NCBI GenBank assembly: GCA_037043015.1
Contig: CM073326.1
Location: forward strand, 12,842,345-12,906,344
Length of the DNA: 64,000 nucleotides
Direction: 5' to 3'
Source of the DNA: Bryum argenteum
Lineage: Eukaryota; Streptophyta; Bryopsida; Bryales; Bryaceae
Below the pieces are notes generated by a model. That model was not told the DNA's origin. It saw only the letters and a list, made by a program, of their open reading frames with translations, and made no database searches. A program made the position numbers and the translations under genes. Of the stretch, positions 10,530 through 22,809 are shown one piece after another. How positions within the stretch are numbered: the stretch's first letter is position 1; each line of letters opens with the position of its first letter.

Positions 10530-11836
10530 TCTACAAAAACAATAACATCAAATCTAAGAGGAAGTAGGAAGGAGAAATTTGAGGTTTGAGGAGTTTGCAC
10601 ATATGCCAAATTTGCATTTTTTAGAGTTACCAGAAGGAAGAACCATGGATGGAGATTGGAAATGCATGCCAAAAGAATTGCAGTAGTTACGATGGAGAAA
10701 TACATCTTTAGCGCACGTGCCTCAAGATTTGGATTTGTCTCAATTGACTCCACTTGAGTTTTCAAAAAGTCCTAAATTGGTGGCCTTATGGAGCGAGTCA
10801 AAGTGTAGTTTGAAATATGTTCTAACCAATGAATCAAGTGGGTGGAAACATCTTTGTGCATTAGCTTAAGTTCCATAGATTATTTTGCTTGTTATGATAG
10901 TAAACAAGAAAAATGTGATAATAACCCGTGAATTTGTATTTTCAACTAGGTTGCCCTAGCCTAATTCAACTAAATATAAGTCATTGTACATCCACAAGAG
11001 AACTACCTCTTGCCATTGGAGAATCATCACAATTACAAGATCTAAACCTAGAGGGTTGCAAAAGATAAAAGAAACTTCCAAATTTGGTTGGAAAAGATCT
11101 CAAACAACTACAGTTTTGAAACCTCACCCTATGCAAAAGGTTGAAAACTTTGTCAGACACCATTTGAACTAGCATCACATATACTAAACTTGAACCTACA
11201 CAATTGTAGAGGTTAGAAAACCTCCTGGACTCTATCGAAATGCTCAAAGAACTTCAGTATTTTACCGTGAATTCATGTATAAGCCTGCATTACTAGAAGG
11301 TATAGGTTTCTTTATAAGTTTGAGTATTCATCATAGCACTCAATTTCATTTCTTTCATAATATTTACACTTGGTGATAGCCCTGCTCCAATTTTATCTTT
11401 GAGGTTGCAGAATGCTCATGCATTAGTATCCTGCCTTGATTATGGTTCCATCAAACACTTACTAATCCTTATTTTAAATGACAAGAGTCACATAAAGTTA
11501 CCCAAATCCATTGAACTCTTGGAAATACTTAATACTTTACAAATTCAATGTCAAATGCTAAAATGCCTTCTAAACTCACTTCGTGAATTCAAAAGCCATG
11601 AACGCCTATCTTTCATCATGTGTGAACACTTGAAGAGGTTGCTAGATATGTTGGATGCACTCACAAGTCTTAAAATACTACTCATCACGAACTACCAAAA
11701 CGAACTACCAAATTCCCAAAAAGCTACAAAGCTCGATAGGCTTCTTTTCAAGACTCAGAATTTTGGGTCTTTACAAGTGAAAAAGATGAAGTTCCTTCCA
11801 ACTTCACTCAACTCAAAATCCACTCATTTGCTTTAA
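10530..11836 (+). pseudogene. NLR pseudogene fragment, leucine-rich repeats
   Basis: Plus-strand translations across three frames give typical plant NLR leucine-rich repeat text. About 10590-10800 reads PNLHFLELPEG, then a WRNTSLAHVPQDLDLSQLTP segment with one stop just before it. About 11000-11090 gives ESSQLQDLNLEGC, then KKLPNLVG after a stop. About 11210-11260 gives LENLLDSIEMLKELQYF. About 11460-11690 gives IKLPKSIELLEILNTLQIQC and LTSLKILLI. Stops and frame changes occur between the pieces, so it cannot make a protein. It is most likely the C-terminal half of the NLR whose NB-ARC remnant is at 4335-4690. Confidence 0.75.
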
Positions 11837-11859
11837 TTGATTGTGACGACAAGGTGGTG

Positions 11860-12079
11860 GAAATTCCGTTCGGCTCGAAGCATGGACGCTCTGCTGCTTT
11901 TCGGACAATGTTTCACGGAGGTGGAAAGTGCCGAGGAGGTTTTCGACCGAGCTCATAGTATGCTAGTCAATGGCTTGCCATTGAAACATAACCAGATGCA
12001 CAGCAACTGCGACATTTTTGTTTACTACTGCAAGACAGGTCGGAGGCCTCCGAAGAGTTTCCGAGCGATGGAAGATTGA
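11860..12079 (+). pseudogene. LRAT/NC-domain protein fragment
   Basis: The frame ending at the TGA near 12079 contains SAEEVFDRAHSMLVNGL followed by NCDIFVYYCKTGRR. This resembles the end of the plant LRAT-like (NC) domain, where a VxxRAxxxLxNG helix is followed by NCExFxxYCKTG carrying the catalytic cysteine. Only about 70 residues are present. The N-terminal histidine part of the domain is not visible upstream, because the sequence before about 11836 is NLR leucine-rich repeat. It has no in-frame ATG near its start other than one internal Met. I take it as a stranded exon or gene fragment. A functional downstream exon cannot be excluded, but none was recognised before the ferredoxin gene. 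Confidence 0.45.
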
Positions 12080-12736
12080 GGACGGGCGATTCGGTTGTTC
12101 GTTCGGAGGACTGTCAAGGTTGTACACGAGTAGATCGTTGAAATCTTTGAGTGAGTAGACAATATGATCTTTTCGAGCTTGCAAACTTTTGAATCTCTGA
12201 AATGTACACAAACGGTGATACACGGTGTTTTCTTGAACAATGTTAGTAGATTATTGAGACAGGGCCTTACATGATCATCTTGCTTCAGTTCGGTTAGTGG
12301 CCCGATTCACAGGACCTACAAACTATCAGTAAACTACTACCTGCAGTTTTTGCTACATTGGCACGTACACCTGAAACCCGACTAAAAGCTTCAACCTTTT
12401 GAATGTCAAGAAGTGAATTCAAACATTGCACAGCTCAGAAGCCATCATCCAATTCTACGCTCTGATGTAAACCGCAACACAACTATGCATGTATTCATAA
12501 GCCATACTGCCATTTATTAGTAACTTCTTATAAGATAATAGGGTACCCCACTCTTTACATCGACAAATGATGCCACCCTGCACTTACTGTACCTGGCCAG
12601 CCTGCATTCCAAAACTCATACGGAGGAGTCCACTTTCCACATGTATATTTTTTCTACACACAAACTATCTTCATGTTGGTGCCTCCACTCAATCGAATTT
12701 TTTCCATCTCTCTTGTTCACAAAATTGGTGTGGTTC
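12080..12736. other. Spacer and probable 3' region of the ferredoxin gene
   Basis: There is no coding gene here. The minus-strand ferredoxin C2 transcript must end in this stretch. I see no diagnostic polyadenylation signal I would place with confidence. Confidence 0.5.
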
Positions 12737-14281
12737 CTACTCATCGGCCACAGCTAACTCCAAGGCAAAATCGTCTCGTTCCTGCACATCAAACAGATGA
12801 TATTTTGAGTAAGAACGATAATTGACTTGAGAGATTTGAGGAAACAAAAAGAGGTCTTGTTCGCTTACAATAGCATTCTTCGCGAAATACTGTCCGAATT
12901 GTAGCCAATAAACCTGCGCAGCAGAACATTCTTTAAAACCGACCTTCTAGTGCCTGTGATTAATAACACCCTTACTATTGGAGTGAACGTTTCTGAAAAC
13001 CGATGATGGCGAGCAATAACTTCAATTTCACCAATAGGAACTTCATGATCTAAGTTAAGTTAGCATCATAGCTACAGATAGTGCGTCAATTAAATGTTGC
13101 TCATTGATAAGCAGTAAAGGCTTAAAATAGTGTATCATTCACTAGATAGACTGAAAACTGTAGGAGGATTTGTATTTACAATATTAGCAAGTTTAGCTTC
13201 TTTCAGAAAGGTTGACAGCACAACTGCATGAGATTGATAATATACAAAACCCTTACCTCGTCCTCGTCTTGTGTTTCAACTTCGATGTCGGACAGCGGGT
13301 AGCCCACACACAGAAGTCCATAGCCCTGAAACGCCGTACTTAATCTCATTAGCAATACGAAAATAGAAACTCAACCTCCTCGTTCGTCTGCAATGAATGC
13401 GCCACCGCTGTAATTCATGTTCAATATCCAATCTCCAGATGTTTGTTCTTTTCGTAATGCATGCCCTGGGAATTATACAATTATGGACATAAAATAAGGA
13501 AGGTGCTAGCACGAGAAATACTATATGCGTAGAGGACACACCTTCTGCTTTAATTCGGCAGAAATGCCGAGAGCTTGTGGTTGATACAATTCGCCAGATT
13601 TAACGCGGACGGCACATGCTGTGCAACAACCTGCACAATTTTCACATTCAGGAACGATTTCCTTGCTCCTGAAAGCGTGACCACTAAGTTTTCATGTCGA
13701 ATTCCATTTAAGAATGAGTACACACTAACGTTGTGAAGGTAGAGAACAAAGACATGAAGTGGATAAGTTCAAACCGTGTCTACACGAAAAGGGAAGGTTG
13801 ATTTGCTGCTCCTCTCCACTTTGAAGAATGTACTGATCCTGCAGCAATAGAAACGTCCGCAAAAGCATTCATGATAATGAGCTTTCATCTGATAAGTGGC
13901 CGCTTATGATTTCTTGAAATGAAGGACTTGAAATCAATCGATGAAGAAATCATGCTCGTCACATAAAACTCTATAAACGATTGAGTAATTCGCTCGACCC
14001 AATTACGATTTGCTGCTAGAAACAAAACCAGAAGTCGCAAACCCTCGCAAGAATAATTCTGAAGCCCTAACCTCGGGAACGAAGAAGCTGTGGGTGACGC
14101 CCTTCTGCCGGTCCTTGACCGTCACTTTGTGGACCGGAACCTCGTACCAGTCGTCTTCATCAGCCCCAGTAGTGACGGGCTCTGCAGAAGCGCGAACCAG
14201 AACCGCCGGGGGTCCCTTAAAACCCCCGAGGCTGGAAGCTTTCAGCAGCCATGGCGTCGTGGTGGCAAATGCGGCCGCCAT
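12737..14281 (-). CDS. FDC2: Ferredoxin C2, chloroplast [2Fe-2S] protein
   Basis: Six exons on the minus strand: 14281-14072, 13838-13775, 13630-13542, 13325-13257, 12913-12869 and 12781-12737, joined by GT-AG introns. Total 522 nt, 173 residues, stop TAG. Residues 1 to about 40 are Ala/Ser/Thr rich, as in a plastid transit peptide, followed by WYEVPVHKVTVKDR. The iron-sulfur ligands are the CRHGCCTAC loop (C-x4-C-x2-C), formed across the exon 2/3 junction, plus the Cys in LLCVGYP. The C-terminus has VYWLQFGQYFAKNAI then ERDDFALELA, the extension typical of FdC2 and absent from leaf ferredoxin. FdC2 is a low-abundance ferredoxin of green plants and cyanobacteria linked to photosynthetic electron partitioning. 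The start is the first in-frame ATG (14281); a TTG 18 bases upstream is not needed. Confidence 0.92.
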
Positions 14282-15100
14282 AGCAAAAACTCCCCTCAAT
14301 TCGAATGCAAGAATCTGGCCACAAATTTTTTGACCTAACGCGTCATTTCAAGCAATTTCCATTCCCGCAATCAGAGAAAATGGGCTGGGGTCGAGAGAAA
14401 AATCAATGTAAGGTCACAAATGAAGCGTGATAATTGATGCCTTGAGTGTACTTACGAATGGGAATCTGGCGAGGTGGGTGGTCTCAAAATCGCAGTGCTG
14501 AACGAACTCACAAACTCGAAGCGCTAAATTCTTCGCAAGAAACGAGAACGAGGAACGGCGTCGATGATAAGATGCACTATGGACAGGAAGAAGCGAAGAG
14601 AAAGAGAAGGTGATGATGAGTTGGCAGATGGAAGTGGATTGGCTTTTGTCCACGTCGGTTCTTTTGAGGGTTGAGCCAATAGGATCTCGTTAAAACTACT
14701 GGCAAGTAAGGGAGGAGGGTAACAACCGCAGATTGGCAGGCTTATTGGGGAGTGGCCAAGGGAATTGATTTCAAAAATGTGTAAATCAGAAATGTGTAAA
14801 GTATGTCTGAATCATGATATTTTGGATCTATCTTTAAATTATCTATGAAGTTTGGAAGTAGGAACAATAGTCATAGATTGTAAAATGTACGTAACGGGTA
14901 CATTCAAATTTAAAAATGGAGGTCATGATGAGCCTTGTGCTTGGATGTTATTGATCTTGTGTGGTTTTTGAGCCTCCTACCTGGTAGTTTACTATTTGGA
15001 CAAGAGGATGGGATAGGTACATCAAAAATCGTGACAATAATGAGGTTTTGGGTTGGGAGTTTAAGGTTCTCAACACATACACACTTTTAGGCAACTTAAA
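14282..15100. other. Spacer upstream of ferredoxin C2, includes its promoter region
   Basis: No gene is visible. 14282-14700 is of higher GC content than the spacer beyond and probably holds the FdC2 leader and promoter. I see no unambiguous TATA element on the minus strand. Beyond 14750 the sequence becomes AT-rich repeat-like. Confidence 0.4.
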
Positions 15101-15104
15101 TAGC

Positions 15105-16080
15105 GATGCAGAAAATTTAGACTTCCTTGCATTGCAAATATGAGACGGTTGGCAGAGTGGGGTACATAAATAATTTGAAATGCCTTCTATAGGCACTTCG
15201 TGAATTTTTTTTGAAATTTGCCTCTGTATTCAAAATTGATCGGAACGTAAGAGGCGTAGGAAGTGCATCATAGTGTTTTATGGTGTGCAAAAAATCACCT
15301 TTTTAAAAAACTTGTGTAGATAACTATAATTATTTCATATACCATTCCCTAATTTTTGCTTCAATTACAATTTTCATTTTCATTTGCAAATTTGATACGA
15401 GTGCCTAAAGTTGTTCTTTAGATACTGAATCCCATAGTTGAATAATCAAAAGAGCTCGATCCCTTCGAACTCTTGAGTTAGAGTTGTTTCTTAAGGAGTT
15501 TCCAATCAACACTAAATGTGGAAAGTAAACATTTGTTTAAACTTGGCAAGATTGCTAGAAGGCTTTGAGCTTGGCAATGAGCTTAAGAAAGTAATCACTC
15601 TAAGTGCATCAAAGCATCCTGTAAGTTCTTATAGGACAATTGTAGTGGTGTGCATGGCTTTGCAAAGTTTCATAGTCACTAGGACATCTTAGTGAATTTC
15701 CCTAAGCCGGAAAAGAAACAAGAAACATATCCACGATCACTGAATAAGCATGGGCTCAAAGTATCTAAAGAACAACTCTAGGCACTCATATGAAATTTGC
15801 AAGTGAAAATGAACATTGTAATAAAAGCAAGAAATAGGTGTGATTAATAGTAGATGGTGCTTGTAATACTTATAGTTTTTTACACAGTAGTAAAAAATAG
15901 AAATAAAATTTTGCAATAATACTATAAAACACTTTGATGCACTTCCAATGCCTTTCATGGATTGCAGTCCGATCCATTTTGAGTACACGGACAAATTTCA
16001 AACTTTTTTCAAAAACTGCCTCTAGAGGGCACTTTAAATTATTTATATACCCCAATGTACATTCACGCACTTTACATTAA
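15105..16080. mobile_element. Large inverted repeat (foldback or TIR element), arms about 330 bp
   Basis: Left arm about 15105-15434 and right arm about 15747-16080 are diverged inverted copies around a 310-bp centre. The matching is collinear. Innermost, 15384-15430 (GAGTGCCTAAAGTTGTTCTT, then TAGATACTGA) pairs with 15752-15798 (TATCTAAAGAACAACTCTAG and GGCACTCAT). Further out, CATTTTCATTTGCAAATTT pairs with AAATTTGCAAGTGAAAATG. Further still, GTGCATCATAGTGTTTTAT pairs with ATAAAACACTTTGATGCAC, and GGGGTACATAAATAATTTGA pairs with TTTAAATTATTTATATACCC. No transposase frame lies in the centre. Outer ends and target-site duplication are not resolved. Confidence 0.75.
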
Positions 16081-17169
16081 TCAACATGCAAGATTGACAA
16101 TTGTTGGAAGGACCAATATTCATGAGTTTATAGTGTTATTTGAAAATTATATGACTACATTTTTTTGTAGTTTTGCAGCAAAGAAACATTTGGTTGTATA
16201 TCGAGCGGTATTTACTCATTCCAAAAAGTTGCCACCTCTTCATACTTCTTCCAAAGGTCTACAACTTATTTTAATTTACCTTTCGTAACCATCAAATCTT
16301 ACAACATCACAAATTAAGATTCTGCAAAATTAACCATCTGTAGATCCTCGTTCACTAAAACATAACACTAGATGAGTGTTTTTTGTACTACAATCTTATG
16401 AATCATTCTATGATTCTTAATATTTAACATAAATTCAAATAGTCATTGTCTTCAATTACCATCAACTTTGTTCCAAGTGACTAAACATATGTTTAAATGA
16501 ATAATTTATCACTTACTTATCAGACGTAGTCACCTCGTTTGTCACAACGGAGCTTCCAAATCCTACCCCATTTTTCCAGGCTCTTATGATTTTCTCCCTT
16601 TTACTCATTACTACTCGTTTACAAACTGCACCACTTCTTCGAGGCTTAGCAATCTATGTCTTTTTCCTAATTTACCTCCTCATTAGCCAAGAGTACAGAG
16701 ACAAACCTTATCCATAAACAATCTACAAGATATCAACACTAAAGCCTTCTCGTTGATTTGAGCAACTATACTATAAATAACATAAATTATGAATGTATTC
16801 CAAATGCAAAGTAAAACCAAGAGCTTGATATGGATTTTAAAAGAATCAACACAAGAATACAAAAGATACTCTCAAAATTACTACATGTTCTCTCCTAAGT
16901 TCTTAAGAAACTCATGAAGTAGTTATGGACATATAAGATACTTCTATGTCAAGGAGGATACCAATGATTTGCAAAATGATTGTATTTCTAAGTTTTTAAT
17001 AAACGCCAAAACTACATCAATATGGGAAATTAAAATTTGTCAATAAATAATCTTAACTTGCATTTGAACAAAACCTACAGGGTGCTCCAAAAGATAGGTG
17101 CACGTGTAGCATCAAGATTACACTATGCTTTTTAATTTGATGTGATTTTAGATAGTCTTACCTCAAAGC
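16081..17169. other. AT-rich spacer
   Basis: No gene, RNA or strong repeat was recognised between the inverted repeat and the next gene model. Confidence 0.5.
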
Positions 17170-18840
17170 ATGTCACAAAAGAAAAAAGATGAAGATGTAT
17201 GGGAGGATTGTGGTTGCCACCTATCTATGGCAACTCGCACATTTACCATAGACACAAGCATTGTTATCCCCCATCTATGCACATTTGGTAAAGATGAAGG
17301 TTTCAAACACTATATTTTTGATCGTGCCGCTTTTGAATCTATCACAAAAGCTCCAAAAGGGTCCCCCCTTGACAATTGGATCCAAAAACGACTAGATGAG
17401 AATCGAGTTTTTGTTGCAAAACCTCCTGACCGACCAATTCCTCCTCCTGAACCATGGCGGTATGATGAACCACCTCGAGGTATTCAATGACTTTTGTATC
17501 AAATTCATTTTTGCTTCACGAGCACAAACATGGCATCAAACAATTCTAGATGGTTGATGCTACTTATTGACACAATCACTTGTGAAAGTTCTAAACATTT
17601 ATGGTACAAATTTAAGGAGTGATTTTTGAATTTCAAAGGTTTAATGATCAATCAATGGCTCAAATTATTTGTGCCATTGAAATTGCACACTTAGCCAAAA
17701 ACAAAAAAAATAAATTTAAAAAATATATATATATATATATATCAAATGTAAGATGAGAAACCTCAAACACATAAATATCTTATACTCTAGAAGAATATTT
17801 TTCTTTATTTGACCTTTAGTGAAATACCAATAGTGAAAATTGCTTCTTGATTGCACAACAGTTGCGACTAAAAGTCAATAAAATGAATCCTACTACAAAA
17901 GATTAGTAATGTTGTTTAGCTTTAAAACAAGTCAAAGAATGAGGTAAACATACAATTGAAAGAAGTTATCTCAAAGTTAGTTTAGATTCTTTAAATGAAG
18001 ATATTTGGATGTTTACTCAAATTCATTCATCGATACATTGCTTAATACATTCCTTCTAAACATTTTTGGGATATGTAGAAGAAGTGGTATGCGACTTTTA
18101 CTTGTAGATATAAATGACAAACTAAACTATGATAAAAGGTTCATACTACATTCATTAAATCAAGTATAAAAAAAGAATCCATAATTATTGTAGGGTAGTC
18201 AAATAATTATCCTCAAGGTGTTAAAACATTATTAAAGTGCATTGCATTAGTAACTAAATGCTTCAAATTCTTAAGAAGGCCACTAAGGGAATATGAATGT
18301 CTTATTTATGATATTTCATAAACTCATGTCTCATTATAAACTTCAAGTTCATAAATCTCTCATTAACTTGTTCCCATGGTTGCTGAATACCTTTGTAAAT
18401 ATGAGTTTTATTGTGATTGTCTAGATTGGACATTACCACGAGGATGGCGTCTATGGGAGCCTAAAGATAAGATGTTAAACTTTAGTGACGAGAATCCAAT
18501 TGAAGAATATGACTTCAATTTGAGTATGTTCTTTTTGTATGTAAATATGAAGGATCCAATAAAACAAATGGAAATGAAGGAAAGCTTGGAGGGATGGGTA
18601 ATGGCATGTGGAGAAGACATATGTTTGATAAAAGGAAAGCATCCAAATAAGTTGGATAGATGTTTTGTAACAAATAATAAAGAGTTATTTACATATTTAT
18701 GGGCAGCTGGCGAACAATTGAACTATTTTCTCAAGGACTTGAAGATTAGAGGCCGAATGCGACATATGCGAAGATTACTAGATATCAAGGTTGATGCTCG
18801 AGTTCGTACTGGAGGGTGTGGTCACCTCTCTAATCCTTGA
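17170..18840 (+). CDS. Unrecognised two-exon gene (hypothetical protein, 241 aa)
   Basis: Proposed exons 17170-17479 and 18425-18840. Exon 1 ends CGAG before a GTATTC donor, and exon 2 follows a GATTGTCTAG acceptor. The phase closes exactly (726 nt) and gives a junction reading PPRDWTLPRGW. Exon 1 starts MSQKKKDEDVWEDC and is Pro-rich near its end (RPIPPPEPWRYDEPP). Exon 2 has an aromatic WRLWEPKDKM segment, a cluster of acidic and Met residues, and a basic tail RMRHMRRLLDIK. No family was recognised, and I see no signal peptide or membrane helix. The frames are clean and more GC-rich than the surroundings, which argues for a real gene. The intron placement is inferred from splice consensus only. 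Confidence 0.5.
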
Positions 18841-19955
18841 AAATACACTAAAGAGATTCTATAAGGTATAGGTAGAAGATGAAGAACTCCAAACTTGTAA
18901 TGTAATTTGAGTGTTTGTTCAACCAATTTTTTCTTCTGTACATTGTTCTGATATGAAAAGTGACAAGTGCCTATGTCATAAATGTCATATTTTACATAAA
19001 TTTTGATCAAAATCTTATACCTTGACAAACTTTTTCTTTGCATGTGTACTTTTAACAATATTATCACATAAATTAAACAACAAGCTATTTTATTCAACTT
19101 GGTCAAATTTCTCACATTATGAAAAAAACAATTACTTGTTTGTACCACAATAGCTATTGTGTCTTTGCAAAGGATTCAAGATTCACAAACTTATTATAAA
19201 AGTAAAATTTGAGAAAATGTTAAAGGTAACTATTATATATTTTTAACAAACTATATCAACTTCTTACCAACAAAAACATTCTTAGCTCTATCACCTCATG
19301 GGTATGACGTAAATTTTCTACAAATTAAGACTAATTAATCAATTAATTAAGTTTTGTTTGTCTTCATTTTTTATGAAAATAGATAAATATGATTATGCCT
19401 CTCACAAATTGCAAAGTCTAGATAATAATGTTCTTTCATTATTGAGTAATATTCTAATCACATGCATGTGAACCTCTCTTGTTAATTAAATCGTAAATGA
19501 GTTAATTGGAATGATATGGTACCAAGTTATGTTTTGTACAATCAAGATCACATTAAATTTTTTAAAGCTTTTAGGGTTTTGTTATGTATAGAATTCAACC
19601 ATTCTATGGATTTATAAATGTGTCCTAAATTGAGACAGAGTTGATGGTTAACCTAAAATAACACACAAAAACTTAACCACTCTTGGAATTCTTAGTTTCA
19701 TTAACCTCTAATGTAATGGTTTAGAATTGGCAAACGAACCATGTTCTGCATTGACAAATCTCTCCAAAATTATCTGAGTATTTGTCACTCTATAATAACA
19801 TGCCCATATCTTCTCTTGTTGTAGATAATTGATACCTCAAAATTAATTCAAGAAATTCTTTTGAGATAGTTTAACTTACTCTACGATAGCGTAGTTGCTT
19901 ATCAATTTAAAAGCTTCTTCATTCTGATTTTCTCAACTAATAGATTTCCACTAAA

Positions 19956-22432
19956 ATGGGACCAAAGAAGATGTCTGAGGCTCAAAGAGCAGCAAGTCTT
20001 GCGAGGATTGAAAGCATTAGAGGTACATACCATAATCTACAAACATAGAAAAAACACAAACCTACATACCTTTTAAAATTAAAAAATCTCCAACATCACC
20101 TTAAGATTAAAACTCCTTTCAAATTCAAACCCAAAAAAAAAAATTCAATTCACAAATGAGAGCACATGTATAGACTTTCTAATTTCCTCTTCATGGTTTC
20201 TATCACCTTATCTTTAGGTTTTTTTGGGATCCACAAAGTACTATGTAGATTTGTCGTTCCTCCCTTCTTTTTGTTTTACTTGTATTACTTCTACACTTGT
20301 TTTTATAGAAACTTCAATATATTTGTTCCAAAGTGTACATGCAAAACAAGCTTTTCTAGTATCACAATGTGTGTGCATATGAACTATACAAAACAAAAAT
20401 TATAAACTAGACCCAAATTGTCATATCAAAGTTTTTGAGTTTTAAGAATTGTGAAAACCATTGTTTGGAAATTGGTGATTAGAAAAAGAAAGAAATGTAT
20501 TGTTCAACAAAGGTAAGCATATACTAATTTGTTTATTTATTTGGTTTTTGATTTTTTGATTTTTATAGCAAGCCAATTAATACCTCCGGATCCGGAAAGA
20601 GATGAAGCTGTTGAAGTAGCATGGGCTGATATTTGGAATGTTATTGACACTCACATTACTGACAAGCAATATTATCCACGATATGTTGCATTTGCAGTGG
20701 GTCACACGGTTGCGCAGGTTTTTCTTACAAATAGCTTTTAATTTGCATACATAAATTGTGACATTATCAGCAGCGTTGTCTTATCAGACAAAATTCCTAT
20801 TCATTTGTCAGACAAAGTTTCTGTTCATTTGTTTGACACAATTTAGATGAGATGTACATTTGATACATTTGATGTACATCTTATCTGAATTGTGTTTGAT
20901 AAATGAATAGGAATTTTGTATGATAAGATAACCATGATGGGGAGAAGATCTCTTTGCTCAAAGTATGTAGTCACAAAGTTTCAAAATTCCTAAAATCATG
21001 AATTTAATCGTTTGTAAGTTAATATGTAAAAATGTGTAGGGCTTGTTGTTCATTTGTTGCTAAAGATCTCTATATATTTGTATTTTTAATGCATTTCTTG
21101 AATGATTACACAATGAAAGGTGCTTGTAGCAAGCCTTTGTTAGGTCAAACTAAAAGAAACCGAGGTGTTTGTGACCAATTGTTGTGATTGATTGCAAAGT
21201 GTTTGGGATCAAGAGAGAATTTTTTAACTAAAGAAAATGGTCATAAACACCATGGTTTTCTTGTAGTGTCATTGTTAACTTATTGCAGATTAGTCTTGTT
21301 TTCACAACATCCTACATTTTAAAAAAAGTAAAATAATAAATAAAAACTCATTTTGAGTCCAAGTTTTGTCAATTTAGCAATTATTTAGTTTCTCGAAGGT
21401 TATTATAGCCACACTCATCAAGAAAAATTAAAAATTAAAGTGAGATTTAAGAAAATTTATAGTGTGTGAAGATTATCATCTTTTGATACTTTCTCCATCT
21501 TAAGAAAGAGAAGTGTCTCAATTCTCTCTTTAGTGAGAGATTAGAAAAACTCCAGGCAACTTTCATTTTTAAAATGGAGGAAGTAATAAACAATATGCAT
21601 TTCTCTAACGAAGTTGAATTTAGTTTGCATTAGTTGATGCTATTGCTTATAGCTTGCACATTTTTTGTATAAATAAACAGGAATGGGGGCACAGATGGTC
21701 AACATGTTATGCTTTGCACGGCTAAATAGGATGAACGGATGGGACCATCCAATTCCGGGTCAACACCTTGAAGAGTGGAATGAATGCCAAGAATGTGAGC
21801 TTCCTCCAATCGACTCATGGGCTCGACAATGCATTCCCATAGAATTGAAGCCTAAACCTGTTACAGCTTTTGACGATGCCGAGTTTCAAAAGCGTTCAAA
21901 AGCATTTTCCAAACATCGGTCATCCGAGACCGTCCTTGCAAGTGTACAAGACGCATTAAATCAACGAAAGAATTCCATGCAATTGCAATTTCAACCACGG
22001 CCGAAACGTCGTGATAGTGAACCTGTAAATGCACAAGCCGAGGCTGACAAGTTTTTCTCAGCAGCTATTGCAGGATGGCAAAACATGTATGATTCAACAT
22101 TCAATAAGAACATGACTAATAATAGTATCATTCATATGACATGATTTGGCAAGAATATAATACATCTTGTTTATGGCACTTGTAGATAAGGGATAATACA
22201 TGCTAAAATACTACTGTTGCAATACTTTGTAAGGATACCTTGATGAGCATTGGGACTTTTGATAAAAAACTAACAGAATATTCTTGGTGCAAGAATGTAT
22301 TAGTAAGATATGTATCATCAAAAAGATATTGCCAAAAGTCTCATTTTAACGAATCCGCCCAACTTGGTACACTAGTAACAATGGCACCAAATTAGTGTTT
22401 TTGATGCTCATTATAGGCTGAAAATGTCATAT

Positions 22433-22467
<35 letters not shown>

Positions 22468-22809
22468 AACGAATATAACATAAATTCCACATTGTATGGA
22501 AACTTACAAAATGAAATAATATCAATATCTTAAATTGTTTTTTTCTAGCTCTTCATTGTTTAAGAATAGAGATGTATCTCCATAATTACTCTCTCTCTCA
22601 TACTCTTTGCTAAAAGATATGTAGCTCTTAGAAGTTAGTATGAAACAGAGTTGCATGTGGAGGATAATTTGGATGTCAAATAATCTAATGAGATCGTTTG
22701 ATGGAATTGTAGGCCAATAGAAGAGTCATCAGAGAGCGATACTGAAACGGAAGCAGGAAGTGAAGGTGAAGCTGCACCTGAAGGTGGTGAAGAAGTCCCC
22801 GCAACATGA
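19956..22809 (+). CDS. Unrecognised multi-exon gene (hypothetical protein)
   Basis: Proposed exons: 19956-20022 (MGPKKMSEAQRAASLARIES), 20569 to about 20700 (ends near YVAFAVG), 21681 to about 22087 and about 22713-22809 (PIEESSESDTETEAGSEGEA, then a short acidic tail and TGA). Exon 1/2 splice sites (AGAG then GTACAT; TTTTATAG acceptor) are strong. The exon 2 donor at 20701 is chosen because it keeps exon 3 open; the stronger-looking site at 20718 would cause an early stop. The last junction (AT before GTATGA at about 22088) is plausible only. The third exon is charged, with CQECELPP and WARQCIP segments. The acidic C-terminus suggests a nuclear or chromatin-associated protein. No family was recognised. 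Confidence 0.4.
20775..20932. mobile_element. Hairpin MITE inside an intron
   Basis: The left arm beginning GTTGTCTTATCAGACAAAAT pairs with the right arm, whose reverse complement begins GTTATCTTATCATACAAAAT. The pairing continues through CCTATTCATTT and GATGTACAT. The left arm carries an extra 24-bp partial duplication that makes a bulge. The total is about 158 bp, within the intron after exon 2 of the gene at 19956-22809. Confidence 0.75.
22433..22466 (+). repeat. Poly-A tract
   Basis: About 31 A residues in a row. It may mark the end of a retroposed sequence or be a simple intron repeat. Confidence 0.9.

Noticed and set aside
13630..13680. Alternative acceptor at about 13670 giving an extended ferredoxin C2 exon 3
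   Set aside because: It breaks the reading phase after exon 2, while the acceptor at 13631 gives the canonical CRHGCCTAC cluster.
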